Positions 1-6,587 are shown, counted from the first letter of the stretch. The stretch: DNA of 9,845 bases from Candidatus Nomurabacteria bacterium (GCA_031278275.1 JAITKW010000042.1:1-9845), one strand, 5' to 3'. A program made the numbers and translations. Notes: generated by a model not told the origin, from the letters alone.

Positions 1-97
1 CACATTTTGTTTTTTGAAGAACCGTCCCTAAAGTACAGAACCCGCCATGTCACCACAAACCAAACCCCCTAAATGGGGAAATCATACCAGTCAGCCT
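1..97. other. Gene-free left flank
   Basis: There is no credible ORF here. This is the region downstream of the minus-strand PH-domain gene that ends at 98. It contains one small GC-rich hairpin (annotated separately) and a T-rich stretch at 7-15. The sequence GAAGAACCGTCCC at 16-28 resembles GGGACGGTTC-type intergenic repeats that I remember from other bacteria, but only one copy is visible, so I do not call it a repeat. Confidence 0.6.
65..79 (-). terminator. Weak candidate terminator after PH-domain gene
   Basis: Read on the minus strand, CCCC, the loop ATTTA and GGGGG form a stem of four GC pairs plus possible weak closing pairs. It is followed by a T/G-rich tail (GTTTGGTTTG). It lies about 20 nt past the stop codon at 98, which is the right place for an intrinsic terminator. 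The stem is short and the U-tract is interrupted, so this is tentative. Confidence 0.3.
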
Positions 98-655
98 CTA
101 TTTTTCGTGGTGTTTATGAGATTTTTCTTTGGCGGCGTGGACGATGTTTGAGATAATCCTCACCTGCCCCTCAGGATCGCGCACAAAATTAAACCGATAA
201 GTCGTTTCATCGCCCACAGTTGACAACCGGATTGAGCCATAATCCAGAACACTTTGCAAAATACCACGTTTTTTGAAGCTAACATCTTCAATCGCCGGCA
301 AATCAATCGTTTGCACCGACTTATCAAACAAACTGACAGAAGTTTGTTGAATAACTTTTTTGTTGGTGATGGCCAAAATATTATTTTTATAAATAGTTAT
401 GCCCACCCAGCTAATAACCAACGTCAAAATCAAGAGAGCCACGGCCACTAGCGAAACTAACGATTTGGTTTCATCTTTCAGTGGCAAAATCTCAGATTCG
501 GAAAGTAAGATGAAAATCCACACCGCAACAATTACTACGACTGTGACAATCGCCCCGAGCATAATTGACAACAAACCTAATGGGTGTCGCTCAACTTCTA
601 TTTTGATTTCTTCATCTTCGCCCAATTCAATACCGGCAATTTCCCTTTTATTCAT
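98..655 (-). CDS. PH-domain (bPH2-type) membrane protein
   Basis: This 185-aa protein has a charged N-terminus, two hydrophobic helices (about residues 27-51 and 65-90) and then a bacterial PH-like domain (about 92-175). The domain opens with 'ITNKKVIQQTS' and contains 'IDLPAIEDVSF' and 'LDYGSIRLSTVG', which match the bPH2/YdbS-YdbT pattern (rotation to a new strand, 'I.L..I..V', 'yGtI.i.T.G'). The tail is basic and His-rich (KSHKHHEK). Known members are membrane proteins with unclear biochemical function, so I infer only an envelope role. The ATG at 655 is the only good start: no Shine-Dalgarno site precedes it, but a strong promoter ends 6 nt upstream, which implies a leaderless mRNA. It is a paralogue in domain type and topology of the protein at 1686-2186, and the two flank the SurA-like gene. 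Confidence 0.85.
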   Translation of the reverse strand: MNKREIAGIELGEDEEIKIEVERHPLGLLSIMLGAIVTVVVIVAVWIFILLSESEILPLKDETKSLVSLVAVALLILTLVISWVGITIYKNNILAITNKKVIQQTSVSLFDKSVQTIDLPAIEDVSFKKRGILQSVLDYGSIRLSTVGDETTYRFNFVRDPEGQVRIISNIVHAAKEKSHKHHEK

Positions 656-661
656 ACAACA

Positions 662-690
662 ATCATACTATGTTCAATTATCAAAGTCAA
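662..690 (-). promoter_or_regulatory. Promoter for PH-domain gene at 655, leaderless type
   Basis: On the minus strand, TTGACT (690-685), a 17-nt spacer and TATGAT (667-662) form a near-consensus sigma-70 promoter. Only 6 nt separate the -10 box from the ATG at 655, so the expected transcription start falls on the A of the start codon. The -35 box is built from the last sense codons of the upstream SurA-like gene (its stop is at 674-676). The downstream PH gene can therefore be expressed independently of the operon. Confidence 0.75.
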
Positions 691-1696
691 TTTTTATGTA
701 TTCTTTAATTTTGCCCGCCTCTATGAAAGCATTTATGCGTTTTTGCAATTCCGTCAGCGGGATTTTGACAGAAATATAGCTAACTCTGGTGTCGTCTTTT
801 TCCAAAAGTTTCACGAAATAATAACAATCCCCCGAATTTGACAGAAACGGCGAAGAAACTTGGCCGACTTCCAAGCTGTGCGCCTTGACCGCCCGCCCCA
901 TATCAAGGTTCATCACATCTACCATACCACCAGACGACTCAACCGTAACCTCATCAACGAATTGCCCGAGCACTTCGTCAAAATTACTACCGTCTTTTTC
1001 CAATCTGGCTTCCAAACCGTCCTTCAATTCCGTAGCCGTTTCGTCAATTTTCACCAACACTTCTTGTCGTATCAAAGGTATTTCAATCACCATGCGCTCA
1101 TATTCAGACCTAGACAAGCCATAATCCCCCTCAATAATATCCGTCAAAAACTTTTTCTCGGAAATCTCCACGTTGCCGACTTTTCGGCGCTCTCTAAAAG
1201 CCGTGTCAATTTGCTCACGGCTGATTTTGATATTCAGCTCTTTCGCTAGTTTCATGGCATAAGCGTTATGAATGGCATTATTCAATGATTGTCGCTTGTA
1301 ATATTCCACTTTGGTTTTGTCATCTAGCGACCCAGCGCCCTCTTGGAGCTCAACAATGCGTATGCTACTGCGAAGTTGCATTAAATAATCGCTGTACAAC
1401 ACTTTTTCGCCATCAACTTCCGCCACTGGCAAAGGAAATATTTTCACAATACCATAACTCGCATCACTGTAATTATTCATTTTATATAAATCAACATACG
1501 CAAGCACAACTAGCGCCACCATCAACAAAACGCTGATAATGGTGGCATTGATGATGATTTTGTGTTTTTCGTATTGCAAAGGATAGCGAAACTTGCGCCC
1601 TTTTGACAAAACTTCATCACGGTGTTCCTCAATCGTTTCGTTAGTTATTGGTTGTCTGGTAATATCTTTGCGTTTTTTCCAAAAATCAATTTTCAT
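674..1696 (-). CDS. SurA/PrsA-like membrane-anchored protein with degenerate parvulin domain
   Basis: This 340-aa protein has a basic cytosolic N-terminus, one transmembrane helix (about 47-68) and an extracytoplasmic remainder. Residues about 90-215 look like a SurA N-terminal chaperone domain ('VAEVDGEKVLYSDYLMQLR', then helices to 'LIRQEVLVKI'). Residues about 235-300 follow the rotamase/PpiC pattern ('NFDEVLGQF', 'SSGGMVDVMN', 'LEVGQVSSPFLSNSGDCYYFVKLLE') but seem to lack the usual catalytic residues, so a chaperone role is likelier than isomerase activity (inference). I chose the ATG at 1696, which overlaps the upstream PH gene by 11 nt and has a purine-rich GAAGAAAG upstream. The ORF could extend to 1744, but that would overlap the neighbour by 59 nt. 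It is probably co-transcribed with and translationally coupled to the PH gene ending at 1686. Confidence 0.75.
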   Translation of the reverse strand: MKIDFWKKRKDITRQPITNETIEEHRDEVLSKGRKFRYPLQYEKHKIIINATIISVLLMVALVVLAYVDLYKMNNYSDASYGIVKIFPLPVAEVDGEKVLYSDYLMQLRSSIRIVELQEGAGSLDDKTKVEYYKRQSLNNAIHNAYAMKLAKELNIKISREQIDTAFRERRKVGNVEISEKKFLTDIIEGDYGLSRSEYERMVIEIPLIRQEVLVKIDETATELKDGLEARLEKDGSNFDEVLGQFVDEVTVESSGGMVDVMNLDMGRAVKAHSLEVGQVSSPFLSNSGDCYYFVKLLEKDDTRVSYISVKIPLTELQKRINAFIEAGKIKEYIKIDFDN

Positions 1697-2186
1697 TATC
1701 ACTCGCTTTCTTCGGAGCTTTATCCATCGCCCCTTGTATTTCATCGTATATTTTATCAGGGTGGGAGATATAAGTTAAGGTCAAATCGCCCACCTCAGTT
1801 TGAATGATGATGGTGCCGTAATGGTACAAGCCCGCCATAAAGCCTGGCACGGTGTAACTCAAGCTGTGGACTTTATCCAAAGAAATATCCACTACGGATT
1901 TTTTGAAAAAGCCTTTTTGTGAAATTTGACGAATGCGTTCGTTAGTGACAACCGAAACCGAAAAATACCACAACAACCAATGATAAAAGAAATAAAGCGA
2001 GCCAAACACCAAAAGACCGGAACCAATCCACCCCTTGACGCTGGGCAACGGAAAAATGAAAATCACAACCGCAATTGCGAGCAAGCAATACCAAACCAAA
2101 AAACCCTTGCGCATGGTAATGACATGCCGGCGAAATACCGCCAACACCTTTTCGCCAACTCTTTGACCGGAAAATGCTTGTTCCAT
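1686..2186 (-). CDS. PH-domain (bPH2-type) membrane protein, first gene of cluster
   Basis: This 166-aa protein has two transmembrane helices (about 28-47 and 52-75) followed by a bPH2-like domain (about 78-150). The family signatures are clear: 'VVTNERIRQISQKGFF' (the y.vT.eRi....G.. opening), 'ISLDKVHSLSYTVPG' and 'GLYHYGTIIIQTEVGDLTL'. The C-terminus is charged and probably disordered. Relatives of the YdbS/YdbT group are membrane-associated and of unknown biochemical role. The ORF extends to an ATG at 2207, but that start lies upstream of the promoter's -10 box. The ATG at 2186 follows the box by 9 nt and is preferred, giving a leader of at most a few nucleotides and no Shine-Dalgarno site. 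The stop overlaps the SurA-like start by 11 nt, so the two form an operon. Confidence 0.82.
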   Translation of the reverse strand: MEQAFSGQRVGEKVLAVFRRHVITMRKGFLVWYCLLAIAVVIFIFPLPSVKGWIGSGLLVFGSLYFFYHWLLWYFSVSVVTNERIRQISQKGFFKKSVVDISLDKVHSLSYTVPGFMAGLYHYGTIIIQTEVGDLTLTYISHPDKIYDEIQGAMDKAPKKASDNEN

Positions 2187-2195
2187 TACTATTTT

Positions 2196-2204
2196 AGTAT
2201 AACA
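2196..2204 (-). promoter_or_regulatory. Extended -10 promoter of PH/SurA-like operon
   Basis: On the minus strand TGTTATACT is an extended -10 element (TGn plus TATACT at 2201-2196). I see no convincing -35 box at 16-18 nt. The start codon at 2186 lies 9 nt beyond the box, so the leader would be about 0-3 nt. This choice also excludes the upstream in-frame ATG at 2207 as a start. Confidence 0.6.
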
Positions 2205-2287
2205 CAAACGTTCGGGCGAAAAGAAAACTTGTTTTTCGTAATTCCAAGTGAGGGTACTTGGGCAGTAAAAATTAAAATCTCTAACGA

Positions 2288-2364
2288 TGGTGGCGCCACC
2301 TAGATTTGAACTAGGGACACAAGGCTCTTCAGGCCTCTGCTCTACCGGGCTGAGCTATAGCGCC
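2288..2364 (-). tRNA. tRNA-Phe (GAA)
   Basis: The 77-nt minus-strand sequence folds as a standard cloverleaf. The acceptor stem pairs GGCGCTA with TGGCGCC (one G-U), followed by discriminator A and an encoded CCA. The D arm is GCTC/GAGC with loop AGCCCGGTA. The anticodon stem is GAGGC/GCCTT, with loop CTGAAGA giving anticodon GAA (Phe). The variable loop is GTGTC. The T arm is CCTAG/CTAGG with loop TTCAAAT. It has its own near-consensus promoter and is divergent from hisS. A T-rich stretch follows the 3' end without a separate hairpin. Confidence 0.97.
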
Positions 2365-2373
2365 ACTATTCAC

Positions 2374-2402
2374 ATTGTATGTGATATAATATTAGATGTC
2401 AA
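2374..2402 (-). promoter_or_regulatory. Promoter of tRNA-Phe
   Basis: On the minus strand TTGACA (2402-2397, perfect consensus), a 17-nt spacer and TACAAT (2379-2374) precede the tRNA. The expected start is near 2367, about 3 nt before the mature 5' end. The hisS -10 box lies inside this spacer on the other strand. A small inverted repeat CACAT-TGT-ATGTG (2371-2383) covers the -10 region. Confidence 0.85.
2382..2390 (+). promoter_or_regulatory. Extended -10 promoter of hisS
   Basis: TGATATAAT contains a perfect TATAAT (2385-2390) with a TGn extension and no recognisable -35 box. The predicted start near 2397 gives a leader of about 22 nt that carries a Shine-Dalgarno site. The element lies within the spacer of the divergent tRNA-Phe promoter, so the two cannot easily be occupied at once. 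Confidence 0.7.
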
Positions 2403-2407
2403 TAAAG

Positions 2408-2413
2408 AAAGGA
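2408..2413 (+). promoter_or_regulatory. Shine-Dalgarno site of hisS
   Basis: AAAGGA ends 5 nt before the ATG at 2419. It fixes the hisS start over the in-frame upstream ATG at 2287, which lies at the 3' edge of the antisense tRNA and upstream of the hisS promoter. Confidence 0.75.
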
Positions 2414-2418
2414 AGACG

Positions 2419-3708
2419 ATGCAAAAGGTAAACACAGCGCCGCTTTCTGGTTTTATGGAGTTGCTTCCAACCGACCAGATGGTTTTTGACCAAATTAAAC
2501 AGGTGATTTCCGATGTGCATCATGCCAATGGTTTTCTTTCGGTGGATTTGCCGTTGATTTATCGCGAAGAAATATTGCTGGCAAAAGCTGGTGGCGACAC
2601 CGAAAAGCAGATTTACCAGTTGCAAAAAGGCGACAATAAATTGGCGTTGCGGTTTGATCATACCGTGCCACTGGCGGCGTATATTGCCGAAAACCAAAAC
2701 GATTTGGTTTTTCCATTCAAAGTCAGTAACATCGGCAAAAATTATCGTGGTGAAAGATCCCAGCGTGGGCGCTACCGTGAATTTTATCAGTGCGACTGCG
2801 ATGTGATTGGACGAGGCGAACTTTCAATTGCCTATGATGCGGAAGTAATTGGCGTGATTTATGAGATTTATAAAAAGCTCAATTTTGGCGAGTTCACACT
2901 TCGCGTCAGCAACCGCAAATTATTGAACGGTTTTTTGACGAGCCTTAATCTTCAAAACATTTTGGCAGTTAGCCACGTGATTGATGGTGCGGAAAAAATT
3001 TCTGAAGCGGAGTTGATTAGGCAGTTCCAGCTCTTAAACATCACAAAAGAAATGATTGCAAAAATCGTGCAGTTTATCAATATCTCGGGGACTAACAGCG
3101 AGGTGCTCTCCAAATTGAAAGCTCTGGAAATTGATAATGCGGATTTTGTGGCTGGATTGTCTGAGTTGGAAACCGTGATGGATTTGCTGGCGAAAAAAGG
3201 CGTGGATAACGCCAAGATTGATTTAATGATTGTGCGCGGGCTGGATTATTACACTGGAACGGTTTACGAAACGATTTTGAACGATTATCCCGAAATTGGT
3301 TCAATCAGCAGCGGCGGGCGTTATGACAATTTGACCGATAGTTACACCAACGAACGTTTTCAGGGAGTGGGCGCTAGCATTGGGCTCACGCGATTGTTTT
3401 ATGTTTTGCAAGAAAACGGCATTGTGACGACCGAACGTACTTCGCCCGTTGATGTTTTGTTGGTGCCGTTTTCAAGAAAACAATTTGAGTATTGCTATAT
3501 TTTGTCCGACACAATTAAGAATGCCGGAAAAACCGTTGATATTTTTTTGGCGGACGACAAACTTGGCAAAAAACTCAGTTACGCCAACAAAGCTCATGTC
3601 AAAAATGTGATTGTGGTGGGAGAAAATGAAGTTGAAAATGGCAATGTGATGGTGAAAAACATGGACAACGGCGAGTTGTCAACACTCGATGAATATTTGA
3701 ATAATTAA
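2419..3708 (+). CDS. hisS: Histidyl-tRNA synthetase
   Basis: This 429-aa class II synthetase charges tRNA-His with histidine in the cytoplasm, and its length is normal for the family. Visible signatures are a motif 1-like N-terminus ('SGFMELLP', 11-17), 'LAKAGGDTEKQIYQL' (54-68), 'LRFDHTVPLAAYIA' (77-90), motif 2 with 'REFYQCDCDVIG' (120-131), the histidine-specific 'VRGLDYYTGTVYE' (272-284), 'SSGGRYDNL' (297-305) and motif 3 'GVGASIGLTRLF' (316-327). The C-terminal anticodon-binding domain runs from about 343 to 429. 'GFMELLP' replaces the more usual 'GTRDILP', recalling the 'GFPEWLP' version of actinobacterial enzymes. The start at 2419 is supported by AAAGGA and a promoter at 2382-2390. 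The gene ends exactly where the convergent sulfatase gene ends. Confidence 0.97.
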   Translation: MQKVNTAPLSGFMELLPTDQMVFDQIKQVISDVHHANGFLSVDLPLIYREEILLAKAGGDTEKQIYQLQKGDNKLALRFDHTVPLAAYIAENQNDLVFPFKVSNIGKNYRGERSQRGRYREFYQCDCDVIGRGELSIAYDAEVIGVIYEIYKKLNFGEFTLRVSNRKLLNGFLTSLNLQNILAVSHVIDGAEKISEAELIRQFQLLNITKEMIAKIVQFINISGTNSEVLSKLKALEIDNADFVAGLSELETVMDLLAKKGVDNAKIDLMIVRGLDYYTGTVYETILNDYPEIGSISSGGRYDNLTDSYTNERFQGVGASIGLTRLFYVLQENGIVTTERTSPVDVLLVPFSRKQFEYCYILSDTIKNAGKTVDIFLADDKLGKKLSYANKAHVKNVIVVGENEVENGNVMVKNMDNGELSTLDEYLNN

Positions 3709-5574
3709 CTATTCTTTGATCCAATATCTTTTGCCAAACAACAAATCGTAACCTACTAATTCATAGTCAATGAGTTGTTGGACGGACTCGGGTTGGTGAT
3801 TGTAATAAAACGAACGTGTGAGGATTGGAATTGATTTTTTTAGGTCGTCCGTCAAATAAGCGCGTGCGCCTTTTTGGAAGTTCAAAGCGTCTAAAAACAT
3901 GCCGAATAAATAATTTGGCGAAAATGTGCCGAGATATTGCGCTTCGCCAATATCAAAGTTGGCATAAAAGAAGAAAGGGGTCTTATGTCTCAGCCCGTTA
4001 AGCAAAGCTTCTTCCGGCAAAGAATCTATCGCGCCCGGCAAATGATCGCCATAAAACAGCACGGCAGTTTTTTCGTCAAAATTATCCAACGCATTGATAA
4101 AATCACCAAGCGCCAAATCAGAATTGTGAAGTGACTCATAATAATTTTCCAATTGATTATGATCAACACCGTCAATTGTGGCGGTTGAAATAAAATTGTG
4201 TTCATCATAAGTTTCATAATATGGCGAATGATTTTCCATCGTGACGAGTGAAATCAACATTTTCTGGTCAGTGGATTCCATGCGCAAAAGCGTTTCTTGG
4301 TACGATGAGGCATCGTTGACGTATGCGGAATTGCCGTTTTTGTTCTGGAAAGTGAAATCCTCAAAACCATAAAAGTTGCTAAAGCCAAGATTTTTGTAAG
4401 CAATGTTTCTTTTGTACATTGTTGGGTAATAAGCGTGCAAACCAATGCTTTGGTAGCCCATTCGGTTCAACATTGAAGCGGCAGAAATCGACTGACCGTT
4501 CTTTGACACCATATGCACAAACGGTGTCACGCCATAAAAATAATTTGAAAAACTCGTCAAAATCTCAAACTCAATGTTTGCCGTCCCGCCACCGTATTCT
4601 GGCGAAAACATTTCGCCGTGCGGGTATTTCTTTTGGATTTCGTGCAGATTTGGAGTGATGTCGCCACCGGTATGCGTGTAATATTTTTCCAAATCTTTCA
4701 TATCAACGCAACTTTCACACAGCACCAACACAAGATTGATATTTTCATCGGCAGGGTCTAAGCGAGTTGAATTTTCTATCTCGGCAGTCGCTTGGTATTT
4801 TTGTTTAATTTTTTGGATAGTTTCCGCGCTGTAATTTTCAGGTTGTTCAATTTTGTGGGCGGACAAATTGTATAAAAACCCAATCATAAATCCGTTAGTC
4901 AAGTAATTTTCTCGTTGATTCCACGCCACCAAATTGGTTTCACGCCCCAAGAACTCCCACCGCTGGTAACTTTCGCCCGTTCGGTTACGAATGTCTGCCG
5001 TCAAGGACATAAAAAACCACGCGCTGGCGACTATCATTACTAAGCGCGCCGAGTAGGTGATAAACTTGGGCATTTTGAGAGCGCGGGTGAATTTTTTATC
5101 AATAAAATACTGAATGGTAATCGTCACAAATAATGCAAGCGCAATTGCGATTAAGATTTTGAATAAGCTAGCGGCACTAATCATATTAAATAAAGCAGCA
5201 AGCTCTGAAGCCATTTCAAAATCTTCAGGCAATAGTGGCGTGTCGCGTGAAGCAAACTTGTTGATGTGGGCAAAAGTGAGTAAGGTTAAAAACGAAAATA
5301 ATAGCCCAGCATTGATGATGGGCTTTCCGGTAATTCCAGTCAAAAATACCAACATTAAAAACATCAACAAACTATTAAAAATAAATATGTTTGGGCTATT
5401 TTTCACAAAATTTTGCACGCCCGATACGTCTCCCATGAGATGGCGATATTCCAAGAACAATGTCAAAAGTGTCGCCGCAACGACCAAAAATACCACCAGT
5501 CCAAACGTTAAAAGAGCTCGTTTTGTCCAGATGTTTGTAAAAAAGGTGTGTAGTTTTTGTTTAATCACCACCAT
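3709..5574 (-). CDS. LTA-synthase-like membrane sulfatase-fold phosphotransferase
   Basis: This protein is up to 621 aa, with five predicted transmembrane helices (about 21-41, 62-82, 86-106, 135-158 and 172-192) and then an extracellular sulfatase-fold domain (about 278-565). That is the LtaS layout. Matching active-site positions are E287 (CES), nucleophile T331 (GGGTANIEFE), H380/R389 (GLHAYYPTMYKRN), H449 (MENHSPY) and D510/H511 (YGDHLPG). LtaS enzymes move glycerol-phosphate from phosphatidylglycerol onto a growing polymer outside the membrane; the substrate here is not provable and could be another anionic polymer or headgroup. A -10 box abuts the ATG at 5574, so the true start may be the GTG at 5568 (619 aa). 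There is no Shine-Dalgarno site. The CaCA gene lies 16 nt upstream on the same strand. Confidence 0.85.
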   Translation of the reverse strand: MVVIKQKLHTFFTNIWTKRALLTFGLVVFLVVAATLLTLFLEYRHLMGDVSGVQNFVKNSPNIFIFNSLLMFLMLVFLTGITGKPIINAGLLFSFLTLLTFAHINKFASRDTPLLPEDFEMASELAALFNMISAASLFKILIAIALALFVTITIQYFIDKKFTRALKMPKFITYSARLVMIVASAWFFMSLTADIRNRTGESYQRWEFLGRETNLVAWNQRENYLTNGFMIGFLYNLSAHKIEQPENYSAETIQKIKQKYQATAEIENSTRLDPADENINLVLVLCESCVDMKDLEKYYTHTGGDITPNLHEIQKKYPHGEMFSPEYGGGTANIEFEILTSFSNYFYGVTPFVHMVSKNGQSISAASMLNRMGYQSIGLHAYYPTMYKRNIAYKNLGFSNFYGFEDFTFQNKNGNSAYVNDASSYQETLLRMESTDQKMLISLVTMENHSPYYETYDEHNFISTATIDGVDHNQLENYYESLHNSDLALGDFINALDNFDEKTAVLFYGDHLPGAIDSLPEEALLNGLRHKTPFFFYANFDIGEAQYLGTFSPNYLFGMFLDALNFQKGARAYLTDDLKKSIPILTRSFYYNHQPESVQQLIDYELVGYDLLFGKRYWIKE

Positions 5575-5604
5575 ATTGTAACATAGTTAGTTACGATATA
5601 ACAA
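5575..5604 (-). promoter_or_regulatory. Candidate promoter of LTA-synthase-like gene
   Basis: On the minus strand TTGTTA (5604-5599), an 18-nt spacer and TACAAT (5580-5575, with TGT before it as an extended -10) directly abut the ATG at 5574. Transcription would begin near 5568, on the GTG that is codon 3 of the longest ORF. This agrees with the 6-nt rule of the other leaderless genes in the window. The -35 box lies in the end of the upstream exchanger gene or just past it. Confidence 0.5.
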
Positions 5605-6553
5605 ACAACAACGCATAGTACACAACAAAAAGTGCCAGCATTGACAAACCTTCTGCACGAGTAATTCGGCGGTGCGTGCTGGCGCATAAGAATAATATCA
5701 ATGCTGCGGTTATCATCACCAAAATGTCCACCAAGTTGAATGCGCTTGGCACCACCCCGCCAAACACCGCTATCGGTAAGCCCAGCACAACACAAATATT
5801 AAAGATATTGCTACCCACAATATTACCAAGCGCCAAAGAAGTTTCCTTTTTGCGAGCGGCAATCACAGTCGTAATTAGCTCTGGCAAACTAGTGCCGATT
5901 GCAATAATCGTCAAGGAAATTATTTTCTCGCTAATGCCAAGATTGCCAGCCACCCCCACCGCACCATCTACCGCTAATTTGCTGCCGATGATAATGCCTG
6001 TGACACCAATAATAGTGGCGACCACAGACATAAGCGGTTTGTATTTCGCCTTAATTTCATTTTCTTCAATTAGCGTGCCACTGCTACGGATTAGCGTAAA
6101 CAGATAATACACAAAAACCGCAAACAGCAGCAGCAAAATAATTCCATCTCCTCGCGTCAAAGCGTTTGGTGCGTCAGTGGTGAAAACGCTGTCCGCAAAC
6201 AGTACCGCCATGCCAACCGTGATAAGCGTTAAAATTGGCAGTTCTTTATTGACTGCTATGTGATTGATTTTGATTGGTACAATTACCGCCGCCAATCCCA
6301 AAATCAACAAAATATTCACAATATTACTACCAATCACATTACCCACCATCACATCTGTGCTACCAGACAAATGCGCGCTAATTGATACCGCCAGTTCTGG
6401 CGCTGAAGTGCCAAACGCCACAACCGTCAGCCCAATCACAGTGGCGGGGATTTTGAGATTTTTGGCAACGCTAGATGCGCCGTCCACAAAAACTTCCGCA
6501 CATTTAATCAGAAGGACAAAGCCAATGGCAAGAAAAATTATGCTCATTATCAT
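5591..6553 (-). CDS. Na+/Ca2+-exchanger (CaCA) family protein, YrbG-like
   Basis: This 320-aa integral membrane protein has about ten hydrophobic helices and the two inverted alpha-repeats that define the CaCA superfamily. Alpha-1 has 'GTSAPELAVSI' (48-58) and 'GNVIGSNIVNILLILG' (71-86); alpha-2 has 'GTSLPELITTV' (220-230) and 'GNIVGSNIFNICVVLG' (243-258). The acidic E in each GTSxPE and the N in each GSN are the ion-binding positions in the family. A charged loop (about 157-172) separates the halves. The protein should exchange Ca2+ (or another cation) for Na+ or H+ across the cytoplasmic membrane; ion specificity cannot be read from sequence. Length is typical of YrbG-like bacterial members. 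The ATG at 6553 follows a -10 box by exactly 6 nt, while another in-frame ATG at 6547 is possible. Confidence 0.92.
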   Translation of the reverse strand: MIMSIIFLAIGFVLLIKCAEVFVDGASSVAKNLKIPATVIGLTVVAFGTSAPELAVSISAHLSGSTDVMVGNVIGSNIVNILLILGLAAVIVPIKINHIAVNKELPILTLITVGMAVLFADSVFTTDAPNALTRGDGIILLLLFAVFVYYLFTLIRSSGTLIEENEIKAKYKPLMSVVATIIGVTGIIIGSKLAVDGAVGVAGNLGISEKIISLTIIAIGTSLPELITTVIAARKKETSLALGNIVGSNIFNICVVLGLPIAVFGGVVPSAFNLVDILVMITAALILFLCASTHRRITRAEGLSMLALFVVYYALLFVIS

Positions 6554-6559
6554 GGCGTT

Positions 6560-6568
6560 ATTTTAACA
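6560..6568 (-). promoter_or_regulatory. Extended -10 promoter of CaCA gene, leaderless type
   Basis: On the minus strand TGTTAAAAT is a TGn-extended -10 element (TAAAAT at 6565-6560). It is followed by AACGCC and then ATG at 6553, placing transcription start on the start codon. No -35 consensus is present at the expected distance. Confidence 0.7.
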
Positions 6569-6572
6569 TAAG

Positions 6573-6581
6573 TGGTAAAAT
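6573..6581 (+). promoter_or_regulatory. Extended -10 promoter of rmuC, leaderless type
   Basis: TGGTAAAAT is a TGn-extended -10 element (TAAAAT at 6576-6581). It is followed by AACGCT and then ATG at 6588, again with exactly 6 nt between. No -35 consensus is present, and there is no Shine-Dalgarno site before the start. It is the mirror image of the divergent promoter. Confidence 0.7.
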
Positions 6582-6587
6582 AACGCT

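Noticed and set aside
674..1688. TGA recoded as glycine (SR1/Gracilibacteria genetic code)
   Set aside because: TGA ends the SurA-like gene (674-676) and the PH gene (1686-1688) at natural domain ends, and no gene needs an internal TGA to stay open.
1697..1744. Longer start for the SurA-like gene at ATG 1744
   Set aside because: It would overlap the upstream PH gene by 59 nt and adds a short basic tail with no family support. The ATG at 1696 gives an 11-nt coupling overlap.
2187..2207. Start of the first PH gene at ATG 2207
   Set aside because: It lies upstream of the -10 box (2201-2196), so it would not be in the transcript from that promoter. It also adds only seven unremarkable residues.
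2287..2418. N-terminal extension of HisS by 44 residues to an upstream ATG
   Set aside because: It is read antisense through the tRNA-Phe gene and lies upstream of both the hisS promoter and its Shine-Dalgarno site. The family start matches the ATG at 2419.
5114..5581. A 155-aa plus-strand ORF antisense to the LTA-synthase-like gene
   Set aside because: It is a low-complexity shadow of the transmembrane-coding region with no recognisable domain, promoter or ribosome site, on the strand opposite a clearly conserved gene.
5676..6107. A 143-aa plus-strand ORF antisense to the CaCA gene
   Set aside because: Its composition mirrors the antisense of hydrophobic codons, with no independent signals. 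The same holds for the ORFs at 399-779, 860-1249 and 9158-9547.
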